From positions 95,599-159,598 of the forward strand of contig JAFPWH010000035.1 of the NCBI GenBank assembly GCA_017395065.1: a stretch of 64,000 bases of DNA, read 5' to 3'. This document shows, piece by piece, positions 44,400 through 53,433 of this stretch. Numbering within the stretch: the first letter of the stretch is position 1; each line of letters begins with the position of its first letter. The position numbers and the translations under genes are program-made. The stretch is from Clostridia bacterium (GTDB lineage Bacteria; Bacillota; Clostridia; Christensenellales; Aristaeellaceae). The notes under the pieces are model-generated. The model was not told the origin of the DNA, searched no databases, and was given only the letters and a program-made list of their open reading frames with translations.

Positions 44400-45125
44400 A
44401 TGAGACTTGACAAGGCGGTGGCGATGACGGGCGTCAGCCGAAAGCAGGCCAAAGCACTGCTTTCGAGGGGCGCAGTCACGGTGAACGGCAAAGTGAGCAC
44501 GGACGGCGCGGCGATCCTTTCCGCCGGCGACGAGGTGCTTGTAAACGGGCAGCGGGTGGATCTCAGCCCGCACAGGCACATCATGATGAACAAGCCCGCA
44601 GGCGTTCTGACCGCCACAAGCGACGCGCGGGGCGAAGACACCGTGATGGACCTTCTGCCGGAAAACATGCGTTTTAAGGACTTAGGGCCGGTCGGCCGGC
44701 TGGACAGGGACGTGACCGGCCTCATCCTGCTCACGACCGACGGCGAGCTTGCGCACAGGCTCATTTCGCCGAAACGCGGCATCGAGAAGCGCTACACGGC
44801 CCTGTGCGAGGGACGGCTGGACGAAAGCGACGTTCTCATGTTCGAACAGGGTTTGGAGCTCAGTGACTTTACGGCAAAGCCCGCAAGGCTCGAGATCCTC
44901 GACGCCAAGGACGATCAGTCGCTTTGCCGCGTGTACGTGAGCGAGGGCAAGTTCCATCAGGTCAAGCGCATGCTGCTCTCGGTGGGCCACCCTGTTTTGC
45001 GGCTCAGGCGCGATTCCATTGCTGGACTCATGCTGGATCAAAGCCTCACAGAGGGGCAGTTCCGCTTCCTTACCCCCGAAGAGACCGATTTACTGTACGA
45101 AAGGGCAGGCCTCGAAAAGCCATGA
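44400..45125 (+). CDS. RsuA-family pseudouridine synthase
   Basis: The 241-residue protein has an N-terminal S4 domain (about 1-55, SRKQAKALLSRG) and the catalytic signature GRLDRDVTGLILL (about 97-109), with the essential aspartate. KFHQVKRML marks the C-terminal conserved block. RsuA/RluB/RluE enzymes convert one uridine in 16S or 23S rRNA; the target here is not set by sequence. Its stop overlaps the next start (ATGA), so it is coupled to the RsmC-like gene. Confidence 0.92.
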   Translation: MRLDKAVAMTGVSRKQAKALLSRGAVTVNGKVSTDGAAILSAGDEVLVNGQRVDLSPHRHIMMNKPAGVLTATSDARGEDTVMDLLPENMRFKDLGPVGRLDRDVTGLILLTTDGELAHRLISPKRGIEKRYTALCEGRLDESDVLMFEQGLELSDFTAKPARLEILDAKDDQSLCRVYVSEGKFHQVKRMLLSVGHPVLRLRRDSIAGLMLDQSLTEGQFRFLTPEETDLLYERAGLEKP

Positions 45126-45706
45126 GCGAACACTACTATACGCACAATCCCGTAAGTCCAAGCGACGAAAGGCGCTTTACGCTGAATTTCGCGGGGCAGG
45201 AATACAGTTTTCTCTACGACAACGGCGTGTTTTCGAAAGGCCGGCTGGACGAGGGCACCGCGATACTGCTCGGCGCTTTGGGTGAAGTTTACGGAGACGT
45301 GCTGGACCTCGGCTGCGGCTGGGGGGCGGTAGGCACGATCCTCGGAAAGCGCCATCCGGACGCGAACATACTGATGACGGACGTAAACGAGCGGGCGCTG
45401 GAATTGAGCCGCAAAAACCTTATCCTGAACGGCGTGAATAACGCACGCGTGCTGTGCTCGGACGGCTTTGAGAACATAAGCGGCCTGTTCGACTTCATCG
45501 TCACGAACCCGCCGATCCGTGCGGGCAAGCAGACGATCTACGCGATGTTCGACGATGCGCTGAAGCACCTCAAAAGCGGTGGGATGCTGACTGTCGTCAT
45601 CCGGAAGCAGCAGGGCGCGGAAAGCGCGCTCAAATTTCTGGCCAAGGCAAACGCCGAGGTCATCGAAAGACAAAAGGGCTACTGGGTCATACAGGCCCGT
45701 ATCTAA
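45122..45706 (+). CDS. RsmC/RlmG-like rRNA guanine-N2 methyltransferase
   Basis: The 194-residue protein carries a Rossmann SAM domain: VLDLGCGWGAVG (about 58-69), MTDVNERAL and the substrate-base motif TNPPI (about 122-126), as in RsmC and RlmG, which methylate G1207 of 16S or G1835 of 23S rRNA. It has only the catalytic half; E. coli RsmC has an extra N-terminal domain. Single-domain forms like this are common in Firmicutes. The ATG overlaps the stop of the pseudouridine synthase. Confidence 0.9.
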   Translation: MSEHYYTHNPVSPSDERRFTLNFAGQEYSFLYDNGVFSKGRLDEGTAILLGALGEVYGDVLDLGCGWGAVGTILGKRHPDANILMTDVNERALELSRKNLILNGVNNARVLCSDGFENISGLFDFIVTNPPIRAGKQTIYAMFDDALKHLKSGGMLTVVIRKQQGAESALKFLAKANAEVIERQKGYWVIQARI

Positions 45707-45717
45707 AGACAAAGCAT

Positions 45718-48700
45718 ATGAAAAACATCACCTTCGCGGAGTTGCGCGTGCTTTTGGGCACCGCGCTGTACACGGAAAGCTTCAGTCTCTACCTTACGGG
45801 CAAAGTGAATCGCCTGGAGAGCAGCCGGTACTGGGACGACAAGGCGCATATCCGGGCCGAGGCCGACGGCCATTACGTCTCGCTCGAATTCAACGAGCGG
45901 AACCAGTCGCTGGTATCGGACTGCGACTGCGCCGACTGCCAGCGCTACGGCGTATGCAAGCACTGCGGCGCCGCGCTGATCAAGTACGTGATCCTGCAAA
46001 ACACGAAGGGCAAAAGCGGAAAGGTCGACGAAAAAGCGCTCGCGCTGAACGCGGACGAACTGATAAGCGCCTACGACGAGGATCGCCGCGCAAGGTACGC
46101 GGAAACGGTGTCGATCGTGCCCGTGCTGTCCTTCCAAAACGGTCAGGCGTTCGCGGGCTTTCGCATCGGCGCTTCGAAGACCTACATGATTCTGGGACTT
46201 TTGGAGTTTTCGCGCCGCATGATGAACCACACGCCGTACAGTTACGGCGAAGGCTTTTCCTTCGTGCACGATTTTTACGCGCTGGACGAGCGCTCCCGAA
46301 AACTGTGCCGCATGATCATGAACTACGCGCAGGGGCTCGAAACGATCCTTGCGCAGAAAAAGGCCGGCGTTTTCAAGGATTTCGGGGACGTGCGCAGCAT
46401 GCCGCTGAGCGGCGAGACCTTCGATCTGATCTTCGACATGTATCTGGGCGAAAAGCTGCCCTGCAAGGAAGGCGCTTCGAAGCTGCTGTGTATAAAGGAC
46501 CCCGAGCCGGACTTCGCCGCGCGCAGCGACAATAACGGCTTAAGCATCGTAAAGAGCGGCGAAACGGCCGTGTACGATTCCGGCCGGTACGGCTATTTCA
46601 TCGGCCCCAGGGAGATCTGCCGCGTAAGCGAAGCGTATAACGAAGGCGTTATGCCGCTTCTGAACAGTCTGATGATCAGCGGCGGCACGGTGCGCCTGCC
46701 CAGAAAGAGCGCCGAACAGTTCTGCATGAGCGCGGCGCCCAAGCTTCTGCCCCATCTGGACGAAAAGGCGCTCGTGCCCCTGAAGCCCTTCATGCCCGAG
46801 GAGCTGCAGGTCAGGTATCTGCTGGACATGCCCGAAAAGGGACTTATGACCTGCTTTCCCAATTTCAACTATACTGGCCGGTTCGTGGAATGCTTTTCCT
46901 CGGAGGACGCCTATCCCGACATCCGCAGAAACTTTTTGCAGGAGAAGGCGGCACTAAAAGCCGTGGAGCAGTACTTCGACCCGCCGAATGAGGGCGAAAC
47001 GGTCTTTACCCTGACGGACGAAGACAAAATGTACGAGCTCGTCAAAACCGGCGGCGACGAATTGAGCAAATACGGAGAGGTGTTCATAAGCGACCGCTTA
47101 AGAAAGCTGATGAGCGCCAAACCGCCAAAGCCCACCCTGCGCGCGTTCACCGGCAGCGGCATGCTGAACCTGACCCTCGATACGGACGAATTCCCCGTAG
47201 AGGAGCTGGAGGCCCTGATGCGCTCGGTACGGGAGAAGCGGAAATACTACCGCCTCGAAGACGGAAGCTTCCTGAGCCTCGAAAACGGCCAGTTCTCGGC
47301 CTTTACCCGGACCGCGGACAGCCTGAATCTGGACATAAGGAGCTTAAGCACGCAATCGGCCCAGCTGCCCCTGTACAAGGCGCTGTATCTGGACGAAGCG
47401 CTGAGAAAGGACAAGAGCGTCTCCCTCGAAAAGGACGCCGACTACCGAAAGCTCCTGCGCGATTTCAAGGGCGTGGAGGACGGCGATTTTCCGCCGCCCG
47501 AATCGCTCGAAAAAGTGCTCAGAGACTATCAGAAGACCGGCTACACCTGGCTGCGCACGCTGGACAAATACGGTTTCGGCGGCATCCTTGCAGACGACAT
47601 GGGCCTTGGCAAGACGCTGCAGGTGCTCGCGTTCCTCAAGGCCATCAAGGACGAAGGCGCAAGGGGCACCGCGCTGATCGCCTGCCCCGCCTCGGTCGTC
47701 GCCAGCTGGGGCGCCGAGGCGCAGAAATGGGTGCCCTCTCTGAACGCCTGTCTGCTGACCCAGAGCGCGCAGGAAAGGCGCAGCCTGATCGCGGACGCCG
47801 GCCGCTTCGACATACTGGTCACAAGCTACGATTCGCTCAGGAACGACATAGAATTCCACGAAAAGAACCGTTACCGCGTTTGCGTGCTGGACGAAGCGCA
47901 GTACATCAAAAACCGCGAGACCAAGCTCAAAAAGAGCGTGGACAGGCTGAAGGCCTCAACGCGCCTTGCGCTGACAGGCACGCCGGTCGAGAACCGCTTG
48001 AGCGAACTGTACAGCATCTTCGACTTTCTGATGCCGGGGTATCTCGGTTCGTATACGGGCTTTAAGCGCAAGTACGAAACGCCCATCACCGAGCAGGGCG
48101 ACGAAAACGCGAAGAACAATCTGAGCAGCCTCGTGCGCCCGTTCATCCTGCGGCGCATGAAGAAAGACGTGCTTACCGAGCTTCCGCCAAAGACCGAAAC
48201 GAACTGCTACATCCAGATGGGCGAAAAGCAGCGTATGCTCTACATAGCCTACGCAAACGAAGTGGAAAAGGTGATGCTCAGCGCGCGCCCCGAGGATAAA
48301 TTCAAGCTGCTTGCGATGCTCACGCGCCTTCGCCAGATCTGCTGCGACCCGGCGCTCGTCTACGAGGGCTACGAGGAGGACAGCTGCAAGCTGGAGGAAT
48401 GCGTGCGCATGCTTGAGGAATTGCTGGAAAACGAACACCGCGTGCTCGTGTTTTCCCAGTTCACGAGCATGCTCAGCCGCATCGAGGACAGGCTGAACAA
48501 GCAGGGCATCCCCTCCTTCACACTGCGCGGAGACACGCCGCTGGACGAAAGGGTGCGGCTCGTGAACGCCTTCAACGCGGGCGCGAGGAACGTATTCCTG
48601 ATCTCGCTGAAGGCAGGCGGCACGGGCATCAATCTTACCGGTGCGGACACGGTGATCCACTACGATCCCTGGTGGAACCTCGCCGCGCAGAACCAGGCCA

Positions 48701-48891
48701 CCGACCGCTGCTACCGCATCGGGCAGGAGCGCCCCGTGCAGGTCTATAAGCTGATCGCCTCCGACACGATCGAGGAGAACATCGTAAAGCTGCAGTACCG
48801 CAAACTCGACCTGGCCAAGGTCGTAAACGAAAACGCGGACGGCGGGCTGATGCACATGAGCAGCGAGGAGCTGCTGGAGCTGCTCAAATAG
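45718..48891 (+). CDS. SNF2-family helicase with SWIM zinc domain
   Basis: The 1,057-residue protein has an N-terminal SWIM zinc finger (CDCADC at 69-74, CKHC at about 80-83), a long middle region typical of bacterial SNF2-associated domains, and a two-lobed SNF2 ATPase. ADDMGLGKT (625-633) is motif I, DEAQ (725-728) motif II, LTGTPVEN motif III and QATDRCYRIGQ motif VI. These proteins translocate on DNA and remodel bound proteins; the bacterial SWIM-SNF2 group is of uncertain role. It follows the RsmC-like gene by 11 bases without a strong ribosome box, so translation may be coupled. A terminator follows. Confidence 0.92.
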   Translation: MKNITFAELRVLLGTALYTESFSLYLTGKVNRLESSRYWDDKAHIRAEADGHYVSLEFNERNQSLVSDCDCADCQRYGVCKHCGAALIKYVILQNTKGKSGKVDEKALALNADELISAYDEDRRARYAETVSIVPVLSFQNGQAFAGFRIGASKTYMILGLLEFSRRMMNHTPYSYGEGFSFVHDFYALDERSRKLCRMIMNYAQGLETILAQKKAGVFKDFGDVRSMPLSGETFDLIFDMYLGEKLPCKEGASKLLCIKDPEPDFAARSDNNGLSIVKSGETAVYDSGRYGYFIGPREICRVSEAYNEGVMPLLNSLMISGGTVRLPRKSAEQFCMSAAPKLLPHLDEKALVPLKPFMPEELQVRYLLDMPEKGLMTCFPNFNYTGRFVECFSSEDAYPDIRRNFLQEKAALKAVEQYFDPPNEGETVFTLTDEDKMYELVKTGGDELSKYGEVFISDRLRKLMSAKPPKPTLRAFTGSGMLNLTLDTDEFPVEELEALMRSVREKRKYYRLEDGSFLSLENGQFSAFTRTADSLNLDIRSLSTQSAQLPLYKALYLDEALRKDKSVSLEKDADYRKLLRDFKGVEDGDFPPPESLEKVLRDYQKTGYTWLRTLDKYGFGGILADDMGLGKTLQVLAFLKAIKDEGARGTALIACPASVVASWGAEAQKWVPSLNACLLTQSAQERRSLIADAGRFDILVTSYDSLRNDIEFHEKNRYRVCVLDEAQYIKNRETKLKKSVDRLKASTRLALTGTPVENRLSELYSIFDFLMPGYLGSYTGFKRKYETPITEQGDENAKNNLSSLVRPFILRRMKKDVLTELPPKTETNCYIQMGEKQRMLYIAYANEVEKVMLSARPEDKFKLLAMLTRLRQICCDPALVYEGYEEDSCKLEECVRMLEELLENEHRVLVFSQFTSMLSRIEDRLNKQGIPSFTLRGDTPLDERVRLVNAFNAGARNVFLISLKAGGTGINLTGADTVIHYDPWWNLAAQNQATDRCYRIGQERPVQVYKLIASDTIEENIVKLQYRKLDLAKVVNENADGGLMHMSSEELLELLK

Positions 48892-48906
48892 TTTCAATCA
48901 AGGATA

Positions 48907-48944
48907 AAACGGGGACTGCCGCAGACGGGCGGCCCCGTTTTTTA
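48907..48944 (+). terminator. Terminator of the RsuA/RsmC/SNF2 operon
   Basis: AAACGGGG pairs with CCCCGTTT, with a six-T run downstream. Confidence 0.85.
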
Positions 48945-48966
48945 TTCAGATTATCTTCTGCGGCAT

Positions 48967-48995
48967 TTGACAAACGCCGCCCGGCAAATTATAAT
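48967..48995 (+). promoter_or_regulatory. Consensus promoter of the sialate-lyase operon
   Basis: TTGACA (48967-48972), 17 bases, TATAAT (48990-48995); leader about 50 bases. Confidence 0.9.
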
Positions 48996-49054
48996 AAGCT
49001 TGAGCGCGGCCGTGGCCGCAATGTCATCAAACACGATCGGAAGGCGGTGGACGT

Positions 49055-49939
49055 ATGAACAAGCTGTTTCGGGGCATAATGCCGGCAATGATCACTCCCA
49101 TCGACAGGGAAGGAAAGCTCAAAACCGCTTCACTGGAGGCGATCCTGAAAAAGGAGCTGGACGCGGGCGTCGACGGGTTTTACGTAAACGGCGCAACGGG
49201 CGAAGGGCTGTTTTTGAGCGAAGAGACCCGGCGCGAGGCCATAGAGTGCGCCGTCTCCCTGTGCAAGGGCAAGGTAAAGATCATCAATCACGTGGGCGCG
49301 GTGGATACGCAGCAGGCACTGAGGCTTTCGCGTCACGCGGGCGAGATCGGCTGCGACGCCGTGTCCTCCCTGGTCCCCAATTACATCAACAAGTACACGA
49401 CCGATCAGATTCTGGATTATTACAGGCGGCTGCACGAAGAAAGCGGCCTGCCGGTGCTGGTGTACTGCACGAATCTGGTCGGCAGTCAGCCCTTCGAATT
49501 CATGGAGCGCGCTATCCAAACCCCGGGCCTCATCGGCTGCAAGTACACGATGTCCGATTACTATTCCATGCACCGCATAACACAGCTGAACGGCGGCGAC
49601 GTCAACGTGATCAACGGGCCGGACGAAATGCTGATCTGCGGCCTCACGATGGGCGCGGACGGCGGCATCGGTTCGACCTACAATCTGATGCCCGAACGGT
49701 TTTTGAAGCTCTATCGGGCCTTCACGGAGGGCAGATACGACGAGGCGCGCCGCGTGCAGTTCGACATCAACCGCGTGATAACCGTGCTTCTCAGCCACGG
49801 CTGCATCGCCGCGATCAAGGAATGCTTTACGTACATGGGCATAGACGCGGGCTGCGTGGCCTATCCCGGCAAGGTGTTTGACGCGGAGGAAAAAAAGGCG
49901 CTGATCTGCGAGCTTAAGCAGGCCGGCCTCGAAATCTGA
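49055..49939 (+). CDS. N-acetylneuraminate lyase-like aldolase (DHDPS superfamily)
   Basis: The 294-residue class-I aldolase has NGATGEGLFL (about 46-55) and the Schiff-base lysine in GCKYTMSD (about K167). The K-Y-T form is that of N-acetylneuraminate lyase rather than dihydrodipicolinate synthase. The tyrosine strand reads VYCTNLVG instead of the usual YNIP, so substrate contacts differ somewhat. It would split sialic acid into N-acetylmannosamine and pyruvate. A sialidase-like gene lies 39 bases downstream, which supports the reading. No nanE, nanK or sialic-acid transporter is in the window. SD GGAGG-like (GGAAGG) precedes the ATG. Confidence 0.85.
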   Translation: MNKLFRGIMPAMITPIDREGKLKTASLEAILKKELDAGVDGFYVNGATGEGLFLSEETRREAIECAVSLCKGKVKIINHVGAVDTQQALRLSRHAGEIGCDAVSSLVPNYINKYTTDQILDYYRRLHEESGLPVLVYCTNLVGSQPFEFMERAIQTPGLIGCKYTMSDYYSMHRITQLNGGDVNVINGPDEMLICGLTMGADGGIGSTYNLMPERFLKLYRAFTEGRYDEARRVQFDINRVITVLLSHGCIAAIKECFTYMGIDAGCVAYPGKVFDAEEKKALICELKQAGLEI

Positions 49940-49978
49940 CGCAGGACGGCGATTTAAGCCTGAAAGGAGAAAGCGGGC

Positions 49979-51070
49979 ATGAAGATACTCGACAGGCGCA
50001 CGGTGTGCGCAAATCCAAACGGCGTATTCAATTACTTCGGCTGGCCTTCGGTAGCGCGCCTAAGCGACGGAACGCTCGCGCTGGCCGCGTCCGGCTTCCG
50101 CATGCGGCACGTATGTCCCTTCGGCAAGGGCGTGATATCCTATTCGTGGGACGAGGGCATGCACTGGACGCCCCCGGCGGCGGTCATAGACACCTGCCTC
50201 GACGACCGGGACAGCGGCATCGTCGCCTTCGGGAAAAACCGCGCGATCTTCACTTCCTTCAATAATTCCATCGCCGCGCAGCGCGCCTGGGCGAAAAAGG
50301 TCGATACGTCCACGCCCTTCAGGGCCGCTTCGAAGGCGTTCACGGAGAGCTACCTCGATCTGATCTCGGCTCTGCCGGACAGCGAAAGGCTGCTTGGCAG
50401 CACCTACGCGCTCAGCGACGACGGCGGCAAAAGCTTCGGCCCTGTCCGCCTCTCCCCCGTCACCGCGCCGCACGGTCCGACGCCCACGCGGGACGGCGGG
50501 CTTTTGTACGTGGGCCGCAGGTTTACGGCAAACGACTCGCCCGAGCAGGGCGACGAGCCCTACCTGCTGTGCTGCAGGCTGAACGAAAACGATGAATTCG
50601 AGCCCATCGGTTTTATCCCCAGCATCCCCAACCCGGAGGGCGGCTTGTACCTGAGCTGCGAACCGCATGCAGCGGAGCTTTCGGACGGCAGGCTGATCGT
50701 ACACATCCGCGTGCAGCGTGGGTGCTTTACGATCTATCAGAGCGAATCCTTCGACGGCGGGCACACGTTCACGAAGCCGCACCGGCTGCTCGGACAAAAC
50801 GGCGGCGCGCCCGCGCACATCCTGAAGCATTCCTCCGGAAAGCTGGTCAGCGTGTACGGCTACCGCGCCGAGCCCTACGGCATACGCTATATGGTTTCCG
50901 ACGATTTGGGCGAAAACTGGGAGACCGACCTTATTTTGGACGACAGCGCGCCCGGCGCCGATCTGGGCTACCCCGCGAGCGTCGAGCTTACGGACGGACG
51001 CATACTGACCGTCTACTATATGAACAACGGAACTGCTTCTAACATCGAACAGATCGTCTGGACGCTCTGA
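49979..51070 (+). CDS. Cytoplasmic sialidase/BNR-repeat glycosidase-like protein
   Basis: The 363-residue protein is a six-bladed propeller candidate with four Asp-box-like turns: S-W-D-E-G-M-H-W, S-D-D-G-G-K-S-F, S-F-D-G-G-H-T-F and S-D-D-L-G-E-N-W. That is the sialidase/BNR pattern. No signal peptide is present and the classical F/Y-R-I-P arginine motif is not clear, so it may act on an imported sugar or on another linkage. AAAGGAG lies just upstream, and it is the second gene of the lyase operon. Confidence 0.75.
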   Translation: MKILDRRTVCANPNGVFNYFGWPSVARLSDGTLALAASGFRMRHVCPFGKGVISYSWDEGMHWTPPAAVIDTCLDDRDSGIVAFGKNRAIFTSFNNSIAAQRAWAKKVDTSTPFRAASKAFTESYLDLISALPDSERLLGSTYALSDDGGKSFGPVRLSPVTAPHGPTPTRDGGLLYVGRRFTANDSPEQGDEPYLLCCRLNENDEFEPIGFIPSIPNPEGGLYLSCEPHAAELSDGRLIVHIRVQRGCFTIYQSESFDGGHTFTKPHRLLGQNGGAPAHILKHSSGKLVSVYGYRAEPYGIRYMVSDDLGENWETDLILDDSAPGADLGYPASVELTDGRILTVYYMNNGTASNIEQIVWTL

Positions 51071-51114
51071 GGAGCGCCCGGGCGCCTGTCAAACAAAACG
51101 AACCGGAGAAGCCA

Positions 51115-52335
51115 ATGTCAAGGAAAACCGTCCCGTACATCTGCCTTGCGCTGACCGTGCTGATCGCAGCGCTGCTTCTGCCCGCCGCGGGCGGCGTTCG
51201 CATCGAACCGAAGCGGCTCACGGCCGCGCCCGCAGTCACTTCTTCGCCCACGCCTTCGCCCACGCCCGCGCCCACCCCGACACCGATCCCGGTGCCGGAG
51301 GAGTACGTGCTGCGCAGCGAATCCAACGGGCGCGAAATGCTTGAGGACGTGAAGGCGATACAGGCGCGCTTAAGGCAGCTTGGCTTTTACACGGGCGAAG
51401 CGGACGGTTACTACGGCCGCAGCACCTTCGAGGCCGTGTACAATTTTCAGCGCATGAACGGCCTGAATACCGACGGGATCGCCGGTGAAAACACGCAGCG
51501 GATGCTCTTCGAGGACGAAAACGTCAAAAACTCCCTGGGCCGCGTGTACGTGCCCTACGTTTCCCCCTCGCCGTCCCCCGTCCCGACGCCCACGCCCGCG
51601 CCCGAAGGCCTCCCGATGGACAGCTTCGTTTCCGGCGCAAAGCCGATCGAAAGCCTCTTCGGCGGGGACGTGTACCGCGACGGCACGATCCGTGCGAGCG
51701 TCGAAAAAGAGAACGGGATACTGAAGGTATATGTAAAGATCGCAAACGCCTATCAGTTAAGAAGCGCCCTCGCCGGAACGTATGCTCTGCCCCAGACGCT
51801 CGATATCAGCCGTCTGGCCGAGGTCAACGACGCCGTGGTCGCGTTCGCGGGCAGCGATTATCGCCTGTCGGACGATTATGAGCTGAGGCAGCAGCTTCCT
51901 TTGAAGGAAGATATCTCAGAAAGCAGGCCGCTGCTCTGCGTCGATACGGAAGGAAATCTGCACATCTACGCGCCCACGCAGGCCGCCGAGGCGCTGGGCC
52001 GCGCAAAGGGCCGTTTCACTCAGGTACTGACCGTGCCCCGCGCGCTTGTCATCAACGGCATACTGCCAACGGGGCTGAATCAAACGGAAAGCGGGCAGCT
52101 TTTGGCCTTCGGGCAGACGGGTGAAAAGAGCTATCTCCTCGTCTGCGCGAGCGTGAGCGAAAGCGCGCTTGCGGGCATTCTGCAGGCGGAGGGCTGCAAA
52201 AACGCAGCCGTGGTCGGAAACGGCGGCGTGTACACCTGCTTCGGCAGCGAAACCGTTTCGAGCCTCGAAGGGCAGGAAGCGGCAAGCAACATTCTCTACT
52301 TCGCCAGCTGCTACGCGGGGGTGACTTCGCGATGA
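51115..52335 (+). CDS. Exported peptidoglycan-binding protein with degenerate phosphodiester-glycosidase-like domain
   Basis: The 406-residue protein has a membrane segment (about 7-25) and a Pro/Thr-rich linker (about 40-62). A PG_binding_1 repeat follows (about 75-130, IQARLRQLGFYTGEADGYYG, then T-x-E-A-V), then a second P-T linker (about 148-165) and a C-terminal domain (about 170-406). This last resembles phosphodiester glycosidases (NAGPA) in its V-G-N-G-G-V-Y end-block, but the usual D-G-G-G-S-x-T is altered, so catalysis is doubtful. It should be anchored to the wall. It ends overlapping the start of the Lgt-like membrane gene. The module order is seen; the C-terminal relation is weak. 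Confidence 0.65.
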   Translation: MSRKTVPYICLALTVLIAALLLPAAGGVRIEPKRLTAAPAVTSSPTPSPTPAPTPTPIPVPEEYVLRSESNGREMLEDVKAIQARLRQLGFYTGEADGYYGRSTFEAVYNFQRMNGLNTDGIAGENTQRMLFEDENVKNSLGRVYVPYVSPSPSPVPTPTPAPEGLPMDSFVSGAKPIESLFGGDVYRDGTIRASVEKENGILKVYVKIANAYQLRSALAGTYALPQTLDISRLAEVNDAVVAFAGSDYRLSDDYELRQQLPLKEDISESRPLLCVDTEGNLHIYAPTQAAEALGRAKGRFTQVLTVPRALVINGILPTGLNQTESGQLLAFGQTGEKSYLLVCASVSESALAGILQAEGCKNAAVVGNGGVYTCFGSETVSSLEGQEAASNILYFASCYAGVTSR

Positions 52336-53252
52336 TGCCGCAAATCGTGTTGTTTTCCATAGGCGGCCTGAGTGTCAGCGTGCGAGGCCTTCTGATGCTG
52401 GCAAGTCTGAGCCTCTTTGCTTTCACGGCGATGCAGAACGCAAAGAGAAAAGGCGTCAAGCCGGAAAAGGCCGCCTGCGCGCTGATATGCGGGCTTTCGG
52501 GCATGGTGCTGTTATGGAAGCTGGGCTATTTCGCGGCGGAAAAAAACGCTGTAAAGAACGTGCTGTCCTCTGGCGAAATGAGCTTTTGGGGCTTTCTCGG
52601 TTTTTTTGCGGGGCTGAGACTGTACTGCCTGAAATCGGCCAAGGCCTACAGGCGGCTTTTTCACGTGACGGCGCCCGCGTTCGTGCCCTTCGCGGCGGCT
52701 TGCTGTCTGCTGAGGGACGGTGCGGCGGGGCTGCCCGCCTTTCGCGGCGCGCTTTTCAGCTATTCGGACGCGTACGGCCTGAGCCGCTGGAACGCGCCCC
52801 TGCTTCAGGGAACGCTGATCCTCCTTCTGCTCGCGGCCGCATATCTGCTGAAGCGCTTTCTCAAAAAGCCGACCTTCAAAATCAGCGCGCTTCCCCTGAT
52901 GACGGCGGCGCTTTCGCTGATCGTTCCCTTCGAGCTTATGCGGGACACGTCTTACAGGCGCTGGCTCGGCATACCGCTGGAAGCCTTCACGATGTGGATA
53001 ACGCTGCTTGCGCTGTATGCCGCATGCGCCTTAAAGCGCCTGAAAAGCGAGCAGCAGCCCACAGGCGCGTTCCTGTCCGTAAGGCTGTACGGGTTCGTTT
53101 CGATCCTTTTGGGCGGATTTGCGCTGCGCGGGACGCACGCGATTCTGGCCGTATTGCTGATCACGCTGCCCGTCTTCGCCGCGCTGTCGCCGTTCGACGC
53201 CTGCCTTCACCTAAAGGGCAGGCGCAAAGCGCGTAAGCGCCGCTTCAGCTGA
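52332..53252 (+). CDS. Polytopic membrane protein, Lgt-like but lacking key residues
   Basis: The 306-residue protein has about seven membrane helices. The overall order of helices and loops recalls prolipoprotein diacylglyceryl transferase: a first strand after F-S-I-G, K-A-x(2)-I near 45-55, an M-S-F-W-G-F-L-G-F loop near 80, and A-P-A-F near 110. The essential H-G-G and arginine motifs of Lgt are missing (W-G-F and no R-x-G-N-F), so lipid transfer is unlikely. Its ATG overlaps the preceding stop (ATGA), making a coupled pair with the wall-binding protein. Function is unknown; an Lgt-derived partner is only a guess. Confidence 0.55.
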   Translation: MMPQIVLFSIGGLSVSVRGLLMLASLSLFAFTAMQNAKRKGVKPEKAACALICGLSGMVLLWKLGYFAAEKNAVKNVLSSGEMSFWGFLGFFAGLRLYCLKSAKAYRRLFHVTAPAFVPFAAACCLLRDGAAGLPAFRGALFSYSDAYGLSRWNAPLLQGTLILLLLAAAYLLKRFLKKPTFKISALPLMTAALSLIVPFELMRDTSYRRWLGIPLEAFTMWITLLALYAACALKRLKSEQQPTGAFLSVRLYGFVSILLGGFALRGTHAILAVLLITLPVFAALSPFDACLHLKGRRKARKRRFS

Positions 53253-53277
53253 CATGTTCCCGCGGTGAGGCAAATCA

Positions 53278-53310
53278 AAGGCCGGAGCATTACAGACTTC
53301 GGTCTTTTTT
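53278..53310 (+). terminator. Terminator of the lyase/Lgt-like operon
   Basis: AAGGCCGGAG pairs (with G-U) with CTTCGGTCTT, followed by six T. Confidence 0.7.
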
Positions 53311-53385
53311 AGTTGTGTGATGTTTTTTCGGGTTAAGCTTGAATTAAACCTGGGCGCCGCACGTCAAAAGCCTGTCTTTTCGTGC

Positions 53386-53391
53386 TATAAT
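53386..53391 (+). promoter_or_regulatory. -10 element of the phosphatase gene
   Basis: TATAAT 43 bases before the start codon; the -35 position (53363-53368) is poor. Confidence 0.5.
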
Positions 53392-53433
53392 TTTCTTGCC
53401 GCAAAGCGGCAGAACGTGAAAGGAGAACCGATT

